From Pseudomonas fluorescens NCIMB 11764 (GTDB taxonomy: Bacteria; Pseudomonadota; Gammaproteobacteria; Pseudomonadales; Pseudomonadaceae), in assembly GCF_000293885.2 (NCBI RefSeq), contig NZ_CP010945.1, forward strand, positions 620,001 to 684,000: a DNA stretch of 64,000 nt. Reading direction: 5' to 3'. Positions within the stretch are counted from its first letter, which is position 1, and each line of letters opens with the position of its first letter. Under the pieces are notes generated by a model that saw nothing but the letters and a program-made list of their open reading frames with translations, searched no databases and was not told where the DNA came from. The position numbers were made by a program, and so were the translations under genes. Positions 47,288-58,420 of this stretch are shown one piece after another.

Positions 47288-48883
47288 ATGCCCGTACCCG
47301 ATCCGTTCCGCGAAGGCATGGCCCGCGGCTGGAAAACCCACGACGGCTCGCAACTGACCGAAGACCTGGCCCTCGAAGCGGACGTCGCGATCATCGGCAG
47401 CGGCGCCGGTGGCGGGACGACGGCTGAAATCCTCAGCGCCGCCGGCTACAAGGTGTTGCTGATCGAAGAAGGCCCGCTCAAGACCAGCAGCGATTTCAAG
47501 TTGCTCGAGGACCAGGCCTATACCAGCCTCTATCAGGAAGGCATCGGCCGCATGAGCAAGGACGGCGCGATCACCATCCTTCAAGGCCGGGCGGTGGGCG
47601 GCACCACGCTGATCAACTGGACGTCGAGCTTTCGCACCCCGGACCCGACGCTCGAACATTGGGCCAGGGAGCACGACGTCAAAGGCCACAGCCCCACGGA
47701 GATGGCGCCATGGTTCGAGAAAATGGAACAGCGTCTCGGCGTCGCGCCGTGGATGGTTCCGCCCAACGCCAACAATGACGTGATCCGTAAGGGCTGCGAG
47801 AAGCTCGGTTACACCTGGCACGTCATCCCGCGCAACGTGCGTGGTTGCTGGAACCTCGGTTATTGCGGCATGGGCTGCCCGACCAACGCCAAACAATCGA
47901 TGATGGTGACGACGATTCCAGCGACCCTGGAAAAGGGGGGTGAGCTTATTTATCTGGCTCGCGCGGAAAAACTGGTGATCAAGGACGGCAAGGTCACGAG
48001 CCTGCAGTGCGTGGCGATGGACGACCGTTGCGTCACCCCCACGGGCAAGACGATCACGGTGAAGGCGCGGCATTACGTACTGGCCGGCGGCGGGATCAAC
48101 AGCCCTGCGCTGCTGTTGCGCTCGGATGCGCCAGACCCGCACAAGCGGCTGGGAAAACGGACTTTTCTGCATCTGGTCAACATGTCCGCCGGGCTGTTCG
48201 ACGAGGTGATCAATCCGTTCTACGGCGCGCCGCAGTCGATCTACTCCGACCACTTCCAATGGCAGGACGGCACGACCGGCAAGATGGCTTACAAACTCGA
48301 AGTGCCACCCCTGCACCCGGCGCTGGCGGCCACCCTGCTCGGCGGTTTCGGCAAGGAAAACGCCCGGCACATGGAAAACCTGCCCCATACCCACGCCATG
48401 CTGGCGCTGCTGCGCGATGGTTTTCACCCGGACAGCCCCGGCGGCAGTGTCGAGCTGCGCGGTGACAACACGCCGGCGCTCGACTACCAGGTTTCAGCCT
48501 ACGCCTGGGACGGTTTGCGCCGCGCGTTCCACAGCATGGCCGAGATCCAGTTCGCCGGTGGCGCCAACGCCGTCATGCCGATGCACGCCGACGCGCGCTA
48601 CGTGAAAACCCTGGCCGAAGCACGCACGCTGATCGACGGTTTGAGCCTTGAGCTGTATCGCACTCGCCTGGGCAGTGCCCATGTGATGGGCGGTTGTGCC
48701 ATGGGTGAAGACCCGAAAAATGCCGTGACCGACAGCCTTGGCCGGCACCATCAACTGAGCAACCTGTCGATCCACGACGGCTCGCTGTTCCCCACCAGCA
48801 TTGGCGCGAACCCGCAATTGTCGGTCTACGGGCTGACGGCGCAACTGGCGACTTCGCTCGCCGAACGTTTGAAAAACCCGTGA
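47288..48883 (+). CDS. GMC-family FAD oxidoreductase
   Basis: 531 residues. FAD-binding fold near residues 33-62 (DVAIIGSGAGGGTTAEIL ... LLIEEG), LQGRAVGGTTLINW, a Cys-rich CWNLGYCGMGCPTNAK segment, AGGGINSPALLLRS, and the C-terminal GGCAMGEDPKNAVTD and PTSIGANPQLSVYG. GMC enzymes oxidise alcohols; the Cys cluster resembles that of membrane-linked long-chain or sugar alcohol dehydrogenases. With calB it could carry an alcohol through aldehyde to acid. Confidence 0.85.
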   Translation: MPVPDPFREGMARGWKTHDGSQLTEDLALEADVAIIGSGAGGGTTAEILSAAGYKVLLIEEGPLKTSSDFKLLEDQAYTSLYQEGIGRMSKDGAITILQGRAVGGTTLINWTSSFRTPDPTLEHWAREHDVKGHSPTEMAPWFEKMEQRLGVAPWMVPPNANNDVIRKGCEKLGYTWHVIPRNVRGCWNLGYCGMGCPTNAKQSMMVTTIPATLEKGGELIYLARAEKLVIKDGKVTSLQCVAMDDRCVTPTGKTITVKARHYVLAGGGINSPALLLRSDAPDPHKRLGKRTFLHLVNMSAGLFDEVINPFYGAPQSIYSDHFQWQDGTTGKMAYKLEVPPLHPALAATLLGGFGKENARHMENLPHTHAMLALLRDGFHPDSPGGSVELRGDNTPALDYQVSAYAWDGLRRAFHSMAEIQFAGGANAVMPMHADARYVKTLAEARTLIDGLSLELYRTRLGSAHVMGGCAMGEDPKNAVTDSLGRHHQLSNLSIHDGSLFPTSIGANPQLSVYGLTAQLATSLAERLKNP

Positions 48884-48911
48884 AAAGAGCGAATATTCCC
48901 ATCGTCTATAG

Positions 48912-49853
<942 letters not shown>

Positions 49854-49860
49854 GAGCCTG

Positions 49861-49937
49861 AAAAGATCGCAGCCCTCGGCAGCGCCTACAGATACTTTGC
49901 GATCGCCTGTAGGAGCTGCCGAAGGCTGCGATCTTTT
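49861..49937. repeat. Inverted repeat, AAGATCGCAGCCTTCGGCAGC class
   Basis: Two 30-base arms with two mismatches (AAAAGATCGCAGCCCTCGGC... and its inverse) lie between the ferredoxin gene and the convergent small ORF. The right end carries ATCTTTTGATTTTT, so it could end fdx transcripts. Confidence 0.85.
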
Positions 49938-49950
49938 GATTTTTCCTTCC

Positions 49951-50274
49951 TCACTCCCGCTGCTCAAACCCCTCCCCGATACACCCCAGACACCGCACGA
50001 ACGCCGCCTTCGCCGGATCAACCACCAGCGCCTGCCCCGCATCGCCGACATTGCCGCCCAGTGCGGTGAACGGCAACGACACCACAAATGCCCCCGCGCC
50101 GATCACTGTTGCCGCGACCAGCAAAGGTCGGGCAATCAGCAAATCGCCGAGCATGGCGTAGGCCGGAGGGTTCTGGATGGTGTAGCGGGGATCACCGCTG
50201 CCGGTATTTGCCGCCAGCACCGGCGTACCAACGCTCAGCAACACAACGACGGCAGCGGTTCGAAGCAGGTTCAT
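49951..50274 (-). CDS. Small exported protein of unknown function
   Basis: 107 residues. A clear signal peptide ([22 protein letters not shown]) is followed by a second hydrophobic stretch ([24 protein letters not shown]) and a C-terminal tail with Cys pair (RCLGCIGEG). I do not recognise a function. Similar short proteins are annotated only as hypothetical in pseudomonads. It lies downstream of mutM on the same strand. Confidence 0.7.
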   Translation of the reverse strand: MNLLRTAAVVVLLSVGTPVLAANTGSGDPRYTIQNPPAYAMLGDLLIARPLLVAATVIGAGAFVVSLPFTALGGNVGDAGQALVVDPAKAAFVRCLGCIGEGFEQRE

Positions 50275-50323
50275 GGCTCGGTCCTATAACAGTGAGAACA
50301 CTGACTATAGACCGTAGGAAATA

Positions 50324-51136
50324 TCAGCTCTGACAGCGCGGGCAAAAGACGCTGGCACGCTGCCCGAGCTTGACTTCCCGCAGCTCTGTCCCGCACACCT
50401 TGCATGGCTGACTGCCACGGCCGTACACGAACAGTTCCTGCTGGAAGTAACCCGGCTGACCGTCGCCGCCGATAAAGTCGCGCAACGTCGTACCGCCGCG
50501 CTCGATGGCGGCGGCCAGAATGCGCTTGATCTCGATGGCCAGCTTCAGATAGCGCGCCCGGGAAATGCTCTTGGCCTCGCGGCGCGGGTCGATACCGGCC
50601 GCAAACAACGCTTCGGTGGCGTAGATATTACCGACGCCGACCACCACCGCGTTGTCCATGATGAACGGCTTGACCGCCATCGAACGCCCGCGGGACTGCT
50701 GGAACAAGCGCTCGCCGTCGAACAGGTCGGTCAACGGCTCCGGCCCCAGGCGAATCAACAGTTCGTGGTTGAGCGGGTCGAGGCTCCAGAGCATCGCGCC
50801 GAACCGTCGCGGGTCGGTATAACGCAGGGCCAGGCCCGATTCCAGTTCGATGTCCACATGCTCATGCTTGGCGGCCGGCATGCCGACTTCCACCAAACGC
50901 AAATTGCCCGACATCCCCAAATGACTGATCAACGTGCCCACTTCGGCATTGATCAGCAGGTACTTGGCGCGCCGTTCCACCAGCACGATACGCTGGCCGG
51001 AGAGGCGCACATCCAGGTCTTCAGGGATCGGCCAGCGCAGGCGACGGTCACGCACGATCACCCGGCTGACGCGCTGGCCTTCCAGGTGCGGCGCAATACC
51101 GCGGCGGGTGGTTTCGACTTCCGGCAGTTCAGGCAT
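50324..51136 (-). CDS. mutM: Formamidopyrimidine-DNA glycosylase
   Basis: 270 residues starting [13 protein letters not shown]; Pro2 is the nucleophile and Glu3 is catalytic. HLGMSG, the H2TH region around [17 protein letters not shown], and the C-terminal zinc finger ([13 protein letters not shown] ... FCPRCQ) are intact. It removes 8-oxoguanine and FapyG from DNA. Confidence 0.97.
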   Translation of the reverse strand: MPELPEVETTRRGIAPHLEGQRVSRVIVRDRRLRWPIPEDLDVRLSGQRIVLVERRAKYLLINAEVGTLISHLGMSGNLRLVEVGMPAAKHEHVDIELESGLALRYTDPRRFGAMLWSLDPLNHELLIRLGPEPLTDLFDGERLFQQSRGRSMAVKPFIMDNAVVVGVGNIYATEALFAAGIDPRREAKSISRARYLKLAIEIKRILAAAIERGGTTLRDFIGGDGQPGYFQQELFVYGRGSQPCKVCGTELREVKLGQRASVFCPRCQS

Positions 51137-51165
51137 GGTGCTCTCGAATCAGGCTTTCACCACAC

Positions 51166-52035
51166 TCAGCGGTGAGCGCCGAGGTCGCGAATCGTTTGTT
51201 TGAGGGTTTCGAAGTCGTAGTCCGAAAGGCCGACGTAATCGAGCACCAGCGCCGAAATGCTGTTCCATTCGTGGTCATCGTTCTGGTTGCCCAGTACCCG
51301 GTAGGACGCACAAATGTGCTCGGCCATCTTCAGGATCGCCAGCAGGTTTTTCAGCTGGCTGTTGCGCGATGACTCATCGCTGAAAATCGCCAGTGCATTG
51401 TGGTGATTGGCGATCGCCGTGCTCACGTGCTCAGGCAGACGCCAGGATTTGGCCGTGTAGTAACCGACCACCGCATGGTTGGTATTGAACACCCGGTTTT
51501 CGGTGTCGACTATGCGGCATTCAGCACTGGCGTTGGCGTAGGCTTCTTCCAGAACAGTCATGTAGTTGGGGAAGCGCTGCAACATCAGCGGCACGCCGCA
51601 ATCGTGGAACAGGCCCAAGGCGTACGCTTCATCGCCGGCCTGGACGCCGATGCGCTTGGCCAGGGTCAGGCAAGTCATCGCCACGTCCTGAGCGGTGTCC
51701 CAGAATCGGTTCAGGGTGACGATGGTGTCATCGTTCATTTCGCCCTTGATCGACTGCGCGTTGATCAGGTTGATGATCGAACGGCTACCCAGCAGATTCA
51801 CCGCACGCTGGATCGAGGCGATCTTGTTGCTCAAGCCGTAATACGGCGAGTTGACGATTTTCAGCAGGGAACCAGAGAGGCCCGGGTCCTGGGAGATCAG
51901 CTTGGCGATCACCTCCAGATCCGGGTCGGGCATGTACTGCTCCATCTGCAGATCCACCATGATCTGCGGCTGGGCCGGCACGCTGATGCCTTGCAGGGAC
52001 TGTTGGATCTGTTCGGTGGTCAGCTCTTGGGACAT
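51166..52035 (-). CDS. HDOD-domain signalling protein
   Basis: 289 residues. The HDOD domain covers about residues 20-215: ISQDPGLSGSLLKIVNSPYYGLSNKIASIQRAVNLLG, then LGLFHDCGVPLML and NHAVVGYYTAKSWRLPEHVSTAI. HDOD proteins are HD-like regulators, often without catalytic metal residues, linked to virulence and second-messenger pathways. No output domain is attached. It lies 30 bases upstream of mutM. Confidence 0.88.
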   Translation of the reverse strand: MSQELTTEQIQQSLQGISVPAQPQIMVDLQMEQYMPDPDLEVIAKLISQDPGLSGSLLKIVNSPYYGLSNKIASIQRAVNLLGSRSIINLINAQSIKGEMNDDTIVTLNRFWDTAQDVAMTCLTLAKRIGVQAGDEAYALGLFHDCGVPLMLQRFPNYMTVLEEAYANASAECRIVDTENRVFNTNHAVVGYYTAKSWRLPEHVSTAIANHHNALAIFSDESSRNSQLKNLLAILKMAEHICASYRVLGNQNDDHEWNSISALVLDYVGLSDYDFETLKQTIRDLGAHR

Positions 52036-52359
52036 AAGTACACACTCTGGGACAGGTGGCGATTCTAACCTTTATAAAGTTGGATCCGACACCATGGTCG
52101 GCTCATCATCTGAAGTTTCATAAAATTCCCAATCCGTCTCCTGAGCGCAATGCATTTCCCTGTGGCGAGGGAGCTTGCTCCCGCTCGGCTGCGAAGCAGA
52201 CGTAAATCCAGCGAATGCAGCCGCCTGATGTACTGCAACAGCCGTTTTCGGGACGGCTCCGCCGTCCAGCGGGAGCAAGCTCCCTTGCCACATGTCCACC
52301 TCCAAACCTGGCAGCGCTGCAACACGCTATACTCCCGCTCTTTTTTCCGGAGCGACGTC
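52036..52359. other. Gap between divergent HDOD and rlmI genes, containing a REPIN
   Basis: About 135 of the 324 bases are a REPIN (52158-52292). The short flanks must hold the two promoters; ACGCTATACT just before the rlmI leader could contribute a -10 (TATACT), but a -35 was not convincing. Confidence 0.5.
52158..52292. repeat. REPIN, GTGGCGAGGGAGC class
   Basis: Inverted arms CCCTGTGGCGAGGGAGC and GCTCCCTTGCCACA surround about 80 bases including the secondary pair GAAGCAGACG / CGGCTCCGCCG. Same class as 1336-1476 and 13713-13851. Confidence 0.85.
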
Positions 52360-53556
52360 ATGTCCCTGCCTAGCCTGCGCCTCAAAGCCAACGCCGACCG
52401 TCGCCTGCGAAACGGTCACTTGTGGGTCTACAGCAACGAAATCGATGTGGCCGCCACCCCTTTGCACGGTTTCAAGGCCGGCGACCAGGCGATCCTCGAA
52501 GCGGCCGGCGGCAAACCGCTGGGCATCGTCGCCATGAGCCCGAACAACCTGATCTGCGCCCGCCTGCTGTCGCGCGACATCAAGTTGCCGCTGGACAAAT
52601 CGTTGCTGGTGCATCGTCTGAACGTTGCCCTGTCCCTGCGTGATCGCCTGTTCGACAAGCCGTTCTATCGCCTGGTCTACGGCGACTCCGACCTGTTGCC
52701 AGGCCTGGTGGTCGACCGTTTCGGCGACATCCTGGTGGTGCAGATCGCTTCGGCGACCATGGAAGCGCATAAAGATGACGTGATCGCGGCGCTGACCCAA
52801 GTGCTCAAGCCAAGCGGCATTCTGTTCAAGAACGACTCCGCCGCCCGTGACGCCGAAGGCCTCAACCGCTACGTCGAAACCGTGTTCGGCCTGGTGCCGG
52901 AGTGGGTCGCGCTGGAAGAGAACGGCGTGAAATTCGAAGCGCCGGTCATCCAGGGCCAGAAAACCGGCTGGTTCTACGACCACCGCATGAACCGCGCACG
53001 CCTGGCCCCTTATGCCAAAGGCAAACGCGTACTCGACCTCTACAGCTACATCGGCGGTTGGGGCGTGCAAGCGGCCGCCTTCGGCGCCAGTGAAGTGTTC
53101 TGCGTCGACGCGTCGGCCTTCGCCCTCGATGGCGTGGAACGTAACGCTGCGCTGAACGGTTTTGCCGAGAAAATGACCTGCATCGAAGGCGACGTTTTCG
53201 AAGCCCTGAAAGAGCTGAAAGCCAGCGAAGAACGTTTCGACGTGATCGTGGCCGACCCTCCGGCGTTCATCAAACGCAAGAAAGACATGAAAAACGGCGA
53301 AGGCGCCTACCGTCGCCTGAACGAGCAAGCCATGCGCCTGCTCAGCAAGGACGGCATCCTGGTCAGCGCTTCGTGCTCGATGCACCTGCCGGAAGACGAC
53401 CTGCAGAACATCCTGCTGACCAGCGCCCGCCACCTGGACCGCAACATTCAGATGCTGGAGCGTGGTGGCCAGGGTCCGGACCATCCGGTGCACCCGGCGA
53501 TTGCTGAAACCCGTTACATCAAGAGCATTACTTGCCGGTTGCTGCCAAACAGCTAA
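52360..53556 (+). CDS. rlmI: 23S rRNA (cytosine-C5)-methyltransferase RlmI family
   Basis: 398 residues; ATG at 52360 with CGGAG upstream. The N-terminal PUA region (LRLKANADRRLRNGHLWVYSNEI) is followed by the EEHE-like and SAM-binding parts: KTGWFYDHRMNRA, VLDLYSYIGGWGVQAAAFG, and DVIVADPPAFIKRKKD with the catalytic SASCSMHLPEDDL cysteine. RlmI makes m5C1962 in 23S rRNA. Confidence 0.93.
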   Translation: MSLPSLRLKANADRRLRNGHLWVYSNEIDVAATPLHGFKAGDQAILEAAGGKPLGIVAMSPNNLICARLLSRDIKLPLDKSLLVHRLNVALSLRDRLFDKPFYRLVYGDSDLLPGLVVDRFGDILVVQIASATMEAHKDDVIAALTQVLKPSGILFKNDSAARDAEGLNRYVETVFGLVPEWVALEENGVKFEAPVIQGQKTGWFYDHRMNRARLAPYAKGKRVLDLYSYIGGWGVQAAAFGASEVFCVDASAFALDGVERNAALNGFAEKMTCIEGDVFEALKELKASEERFDVIVADPPAFIKRKKDMKNGEGAYRRLNEQAMRLLSKDGILVSASCSMHLPEDDLQNILLTSARHLDRNIQMLERGGQGPDHPVHPAIAETRYIKSITCRLLPNS

Positions 53557-53569
53557 CAACACGAAACAC

Positions 53570-53597
53570 TGTAGGAGCGAGCTTGCTCGCTCCTACA
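53570..53597. terminator. Perfect palindrome after rlmI (REP single, possible terminator)
   Basis: A 13-bp perfect stem TGTAGGAGCGAGC / GCTCGCTCCTACA with a TT loop begins 13 bases after the rlmI stop. No long T-run follows. The sequence is a well-known Pseudomonas REP variant. Confidence 0.6.
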
Positions 53598-53689
53598 ACT
53601 GATTCGGAAGTTTCCTGCGCCCTCATGCATTGACTTCCATATCCATCAGGTCAACTCTCGGCCCCCCTCACGGATCGAGAGCGTTGTTG

Positions 53690-54889
53690 ATGAACCCTTC
53701 CACGCATACCGCGAAAAAATCGTCGCTCATCCTGCTTTTGATGACGATGACGCTACTGGGTGTATTCCCGCTGGACGTCGTACTCCCGTCCTTTCCCGCG
53801 CTCTCTGACTACTTCCAGACCTCAGCCTCCGACATTGCCCTTTCGGTCAGTCTGTTCGCCATCGGTCTTGCGCTATCGGTGGTGCTGGTCGGACCGTTGT
53901 CGGATTTGTGGGGGCGCAGGACCCTGTTGCTGACCGGTATCGCCATCTCGCTGGTCGGTGCAACCGGTTGCCTGCTTTCCAGCGAATACAGCGGGTTCCT
54001 GGTGTTTCGAGTCATTCAGGCCGTGGGTTGCGGTTCCTTTGTGCTGTCGCAGGCGCTGATCCAGGATCTGTTCGTCGGCAAGGAACAGGAACGAATCAGG
54101 ATCTGGATGACCACCGCCGCGGGGGTGTTCATCTCCATCTCGCCGCTGCTCGGAACCTGGCTGCAAATGCATCTGGGCTGGGAGGGCAGTTTCTATGTCT
54201 TTATCGCGTTGGCAGCGATTGTCTGGATAAAGGCTGGCGTCTTGCTCAAGGAGAGCCCACGCAGTCGGAATGCGGCGCCCGGTCGTTTTTTCAGTGCCTA
54301 TTGGCGGCTGTGTTCCGACCTGCGCTTCATGGGTTACTGGCTTATTTCCGGCCTGGCCTTCGCCTGCCATTTTTCATTCATTGTCATGTCACCGATCATT
54401 TTCATGGAACGCCTGGCACTCTCGCCCTACGAATTTGCCTGGACATTGTTGCTGTACGGCGTGGCCTATGTGTTCGGCGGGATAGTCGCCAGTGCGCTGC
54501 ATCGGCGTCTGCCGGCCAATTCGCAGATCGTGATCGGCCTGGGGCTTATCGCACTGTCGGGGTTGGTCATGCTGTGGCTGGCGAATCAGTTCGGGCTCAC
54601 TGCCGCTGCAGTGCTGATCCCCATGCTCATTTGCACGGCCGGCACCACCATTGCCCGGCCTATCGCCAACTCCAAAGCCATGACCCTTTATCCACAGGAT
54701 GCCGGTACGTCCTCATCGGTCGGCGGCGTCATGATCTTCCTCTGCGGCGGGGTGATCAGTGTGGTGATCAATCTCGCGTCCGCAGATCTCACCACGGCAC
54801 TCGCCTTGTGTTTCCTGTTCCTGAGCGCGGCAGGCCTTGGTTTGAACGCGCTGATCATGCAGCGCAATCTGGCGCTGAACGCGAGTTGA
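53690..54889 (+). CDS. MFS exporter, Bcr/CflA-like
   Basis: 399 residues with twelve predicted membrane helices. It opens with PLDVVLPSFPALSDYFQTS, carries the loop motif VGPLSDLWGRRTLLL between helices 2 and 3, and VLSQALIQDLFVGKEQERIR after helix 4, all typical of Bcr/CflA drug-proton antiporters. I chose the ATG at 53690 with GAGAG 8 bases upstream. The substrate is unknown. It seems to be an addition relative to the P. aeruginosa order between PA0357-region genes and ilvD. Confidence 0.8.
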   Translation: MNPSTHTAKKSSLILLLMTMTLLGVFPLDVVLPSFPALSDYFQTSASDIALSVSLFAIGLALSVVLVGPLSDLWGRRTLLLTGIAISLVGATGCLLSSEYSGFLVFRVIQAVGCGSFVLSQALIQDLFVGKEQERIRIWMTTAAGVFISISPLLGTWLQMHLGWEGSFYVFIALAAIVWIKAGVLLKESPRSRNAAPGRFFSAYWRLCSDLRFMGYWLISGLAFACHFSFIVMSPIIFMERLALSPYEFAWTLLLYGVAYVFGGIVASALHRRLPANSQIVIGLGLIALSGLVMLWLANQFGLTAAAVLIPMLICTAGTTIARPIANSKAMTLYPQDAGTSSSVGGVMIFLCGGVISVVINLASADLTTALALCFLFLSAAGLGLNALIMQRNLALNAS

Positions 54890-55147
54890 TAAACGCCGGT
54901 CGTCATCCCGCACACGCCACGGTTGCCGGATCAATGCTTCCCGGCATTCCCTCCTGACGCCAGCCGTGTAGAATCGCGACATTCATCGCCAGTCATCCCC
55001 CGGCGGGTTTATGAGCTCAAGCTGAAGCGCGCGGCGATCCCGCAAAGTTATCGGCAACTTCCGGACACACGGCCATTTCTGAGTGTTCCAGACGTCAATA
55101 GAAGCTCACTTCCCTTTTGATACCTGATTAGCCGCCCGGAGTGCTTC

Positions 55148-56989
55148 ATGCCTGATTACCGCTCGAAAACATCCACCCACGGCCGCAACATGGCCGGTGC
55201 CCGCGCACTGTGGCGCGCCACGGGGATGAAAGATGACGACTTCAAAAAGCCGATCATCGCCATTGCCAACTCGTTCACCCAATTCGTACCGGGCCACGTC
55301 CACCTCAAGGACCTGGGCCAACTGGTCGCCCGCGAAATCGAACGCGCCGGCGGTGTAGCGAAAGAATTCAACACCATCGCTGTCGATGACGGCATCGCCA
55401 TGGGCCACGACGGCATGCTGTATTCGCTGCCGAGCCGCGAGATCATCGCCGACTCCGTCGAATACATGGTCAACGCCCACTGCGCCGACGCCATCGTCTG
55501 CATCTCCAACTGCGACAAGATCACCCCTGGCATGCTGATGGCTGCCCTGCGCCTGAACATCCCGGTGATCTTCGTCTCCGGCGGCCCGATGGAAGCCGGC
55601 AAGACCAAACTGGCCAGCCACGGTCTCGACCTGGTCGACGCCATGGTGATCGCCGCCGACTCCAGCGCTTCTGACGAGAAAGTCGCCGAGTACGAGCGTA
55701 GCGCCTGCCCGACCTGCGGTTCGTGCTCCGGCATGTTCACCGCCAACTCGATGAACTGCCTGGTTGAAGCCCTGGGCCTGGCCTTGCCGGGCAACGGTTC
55801 GACCCTGGCGACCCACAGCGACCGCGAGCAACTGTTCCTGCAGGCTGGCCGCACCATCGTCGAGCTGTGCAAGCGTTACTACGGTGAGAACGACGAGTCG
55901 GTATTGCCGCGCAACATCGCCAACTTCAAGGCGTTCGAAAACGCCATGACCCTGGACATCGCCATGGGCGGTTCCACCAATACCATCCTGCACTTGCTGG
56001 CCGCCGCCCAGGAAGCCGAGATCGATTTCGACCTGCGCGATATCGACCGTCTCTCGCGCAACGTGCCGCAACTGTGCAAAGTCGCGCCGAACATCCAGAA
56101 GTACCACATGGAAGACGTGCACCGCGCCGGCGGGATCTTCAGCATCCTCGGCTCGCTGGCCCGTGGCGGCCTGCTGCACACCGACCTGCCGACCGTGCAC
56201 AGCAAGACCCTGGCCGAAGGCATCGCCAAGTGGGACATCACCCAGACCGACGACGAAGCGGTGCATCACTTCTTCAAGGCTGGCCCGGCGGGCATCCCGA
56301 CACAAACCGCGTTCAGCCAGTCGACCCGTTGGGAAACCCTGGACGACGACCGTGAAAACGGCTGCATCCGCAGTGTCGAACACGCTTACTCGAAAGAAGG
56401 CGGCCTGGCCGTTCTCTACGGCAACATCGCGCTGGACGGCTGCGTGGTGAAAACCGCCGGCGTCGACGAGTCGATCCACGTGTTCGAAGGCAACGCGAAG
56501 ATCTTCGAAAGCCAGGACAGCGCCGTACGCGGCATCCTCGCGGACGAAGTGAAGGCCGGCGACATCGTGATCATCCGTTACGAAGGCCCGAAAGGCGGCC
56601 CGGGCATGCAGGAAATGCTGTACCCGACGTCCTACCTGAAATCCAAAGGCCTGGGCAAAGCCTGCGCCCTGCTGACTGACGGTCGTTTCTCCGGCGGTAC
56701 TTCGGGCCTGTCCATCGGCCACGCTTCGCCGGAAGCGGCTGCCGGTGGCGCGATTGGCCTGGTGCAGGACGGCGACAAAGTGCTGATCGACATTCCGAAC
56801 CGCTCGATCAACCTGTTGATCAGCGACGAAGAAATGGCCGGGCGCCGTGCCGAACAGGATCAGAAAGGCTGGAAGCCTGTGGAAAAACGTCCACGCAAGG
56901 TGACCACCGCGCTGAAGGCCTACGCCCTGCTGGCAACCAGCGCCGACAAGGGTGCTGTGCGTAACAAGGCGATGCTTGACGGGCTGTAA
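55148..56989 (+). CDS. ilvD: Dihydroxy-acid dehydratase
   Basis: 613 residues, full length. Fe-S cluster cysteines are in [13 protein letters not shown] and [36 protein letters not shown] and [20 protein letters not shown] are signatures. It makes the 2-keto acids for valine and isoleucine (and CoA and leucine). The upstream gap of 258 bases carries TAGAAT at 54969, a possible -10. A good terminator follows. Confidence 0.97.
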   Translation: MPDYRSKTSTHGRNMAGARALWRATGMKDDDFKKPIIAIANSFTQFVPGHVHLKDLGQLVAREIERAGGVAKEFNTIAVDDGIAMGHDGMLYSLPSREIIADSVEYMVNAHCADAIVCISNCDKITPGMLMAALRLNIPVIFVSGGPMEAGKTKLASHGLDLVDAMVIAADSSASDEKVAEYERSACPTCGSCSGMFTANSMNCLVEALGLALPGNGSTLATHSDREQLFLQAGRTIVELCKRYYGENDESVLPRNIANFKAFENAMTLDIAMGGSTNTILHLLAAAQEAEIDFDLRDIDRLSRNVPQLCKVAPNIQKYHMEDVHRAGGIFSILGSLARGGLLHTDLPTVHSKTLAEGIAKWDITQTDDEAVHHFFKAGPAGIPTQTAFSQSTRWETLDDDRENGCIRSVEHAYSKEGGLAVLYGNIALDGCVVKTAGVDESIHVFEGNAKIFESQDSAVRGILADEVKAGDIVIIRYEGPKGGPGMQEMLYPTSYLKSKGLGKACALLTDGRFSGGTSGLSIGHASPEAAAGGAIGLVQDGDKVLIDIPNRSINLLISDEEMAGRRAEQDQKGWKPVEKRPRKVTTALKAYALLATSADKGAVRNKAMLDGL

Positions 56990-57006
56990 GCGTCAATCGC
57001 AGAAAT

Positions 57007-57039
57007 AAAAATGCCCCGCCAAGTGCGGGGCATTTTTTT
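57007..57039 (+). terminator. Rho-independent terminator of ilvD
   Basis: Stem AAAAATGCCCCGC / GCGGGGCATTTTT with a CAAGT loop, followed by a T-run, 18 bases after the ilvD stop. Confidence 0.93.
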
Positions 57040-57087
57040 GCTCTCGAAACCGGTTTGGCAACAGGCACACCAGTGACTGTGATACCG

Positions 57088-57111
57088 CCATCGCGGGCTT
57101 GCCCGCGATTG
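57088..57111. repeat. Single REP palindrome between ilvD and pchP
   Basis: ATCGCGGGC / GCCCGCGAT form a 9-bp stem with a TT loop. Comparable GGCTTGCCCGCGA cores appear at 22802-22841 and near 47222. Confidence 0.65.
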
Positions 57112-57124
57112 GAGCGACTCGGTC

Positions 57125-58180
57125 CTACTGGATTTCAGCCGGCGTCACGATCACCCAGTTCTTGTCCGCCGTCACCGGCAATCCTTCCTTGGCCTGGGCC
57201 GCAGCGTTTTTGGCCATCATGCCGTTAATCTGGGTCATGTATTTGTCCTTGCGGTTGACCCACAAGTGGATGCCGCCCTTGGCCACGTCGACGCTGTGGA
57301 ACAGCATGTAACCGTCGCTGGTTGGGGTATCACCGCCCACCAGTACCGGTTTTTTCCACTCATCGATGTAGGTCAGGATCGCCGCGTGCTTGCCGGCCAT
57401 CCAGGTTGCCGGAGTCCACAGGTACGGGGTCAGTTCGAGGCCGAGGTTGGCCTTCTCGTCATATTTGCCAGCGGTGATCTGTTTGCGCGCGGTGGTCAGC
57501 TCGCCGGACTTTTGATCCTTGAGCAGCAGGCTCACCCCGATCACATTCTGCGGTTTGACGTTGTAGCCGTACTTCGGATCGGCAGCGACCATGCGCACCA
57601 GCTCTTCGGAGGCGGCGGTCATCACGTAGACCTCGATGCCGTTCTCCATCAGTTTGTTGTAGAGCTCTTGCTGGCCGGTGAAGATTTTCGGCGGGTTGAC
57701 GTCGAGGTTCTTGACCACGTCGCCTTCGTAATAAGTCGCGGGCACCGGTTTGCCGGACGCCATCAACTCGTCGACATAGCCTTTGAGTTCTTTAAGTGTG
57801 AAACCGGAGAACACCTGGGCGACCCATGGGTAGCAAACCATGTCGTCGACTTCGCAGAGGCGGTAGTAGTAGCTGAACAGGCTTTCCTTGTGGTCGGCAG
57901 TGTCCTTGAACGGCATCAGTTTCAGGGAGGGGTCGAGTTTCTCGCGGGTGATCAGGCCCTTGTTTTCCATGTACGGCAGCAACGACTCTTCGAGGTCGTA
58001 GCGGTAACTGGTGTTGTCCATGTCGAACACCGCGTAGTTACCCTTGTTGGCGTTGGCCGCGATCATGGCGTCCAGCGCCTTCGCCTGATCGGCGGGCCAA
58101 TGCTTCAAGTCCGTGGCGAACGCCTGGCCGGCGAGGCCAAGGCAAAGTGCAGCGAGCAGAAATTTCGGCGCGAGCTTCAT
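57125..58180 (-). CDS. pchP: Phosphorylcholine phosphatase
   Basis: 351 residues; ATG at 58180 with GGAG 8 bases upstream. A signal peptide (MKLAPKFLLAALCLGLAGQAFA) sends it to the periplasm. HAD motif I is VFDMDNTSYRYDLEE; motif II is in VYVMTAASEELVR and motif III/IV in VLVGGDTPTSDGYML. It strongly resembles P. aeruginosa PchP, which frees choline from phosphocholine, so it belongs to choline and glycine-betaine use. Confidence 0.92.
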   Translation of the reverse strand: MKLAPKFLLAALCLGLAGQAFATDLKHWPADQAKALDAMIAANANKGNYAVFDMDNTSYRYDLEESLLPYMENKGLITREKLDPSLKLMPFKDTADHKESLFSYYYRLCEVDDMVCYPWVAQVFSGFTLKELKGYVDELMASGKPVPATYYEGDVVKNLDVNPPKIFTGQQELYNKLMENGIEVYVMTAASEELVRMVAADPKYGYNVKPQNVIGVSLLLKDQKSGELTTARKQITAGKYDEKANLGLELTPYLWTPATWMAGKHAAILTYIDEWKKPVLVGGDTPTSDGYMLFHSVDVAKGGIHLWVNRKDKYMTQINGMMAKNAAAQAKEGLPVTADKNWVIVTPAEIQ

Positions 58181-58420
58181 CGACAGTTCTCCCTGATTCA
58201 AAGATATCGACGCTAACAAATACGTGTGACAGTCCTCGTCTGTCAGCGACCGCTCGCGTCCCTTTCGCGTCAGCTGCATCCCTGACAGCGACATCCGCTT
58301 ATTCCAAAAACGACAGTTATCAGACTTTTTGGGTATTAAATCATTGTAAATCAAGCTGTTAGGCTTGCTGGTTCGCAACTGCCCCGGAAGGCAGTTGGCA
58401 CATGTCTAATGGGAGTTCCA

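Noticed and set aside
55106-56722. A 538-codon open frame antisense to ilvD
   Set aside because: It mirrors codon bias of ilvD; no known domain or start signal.
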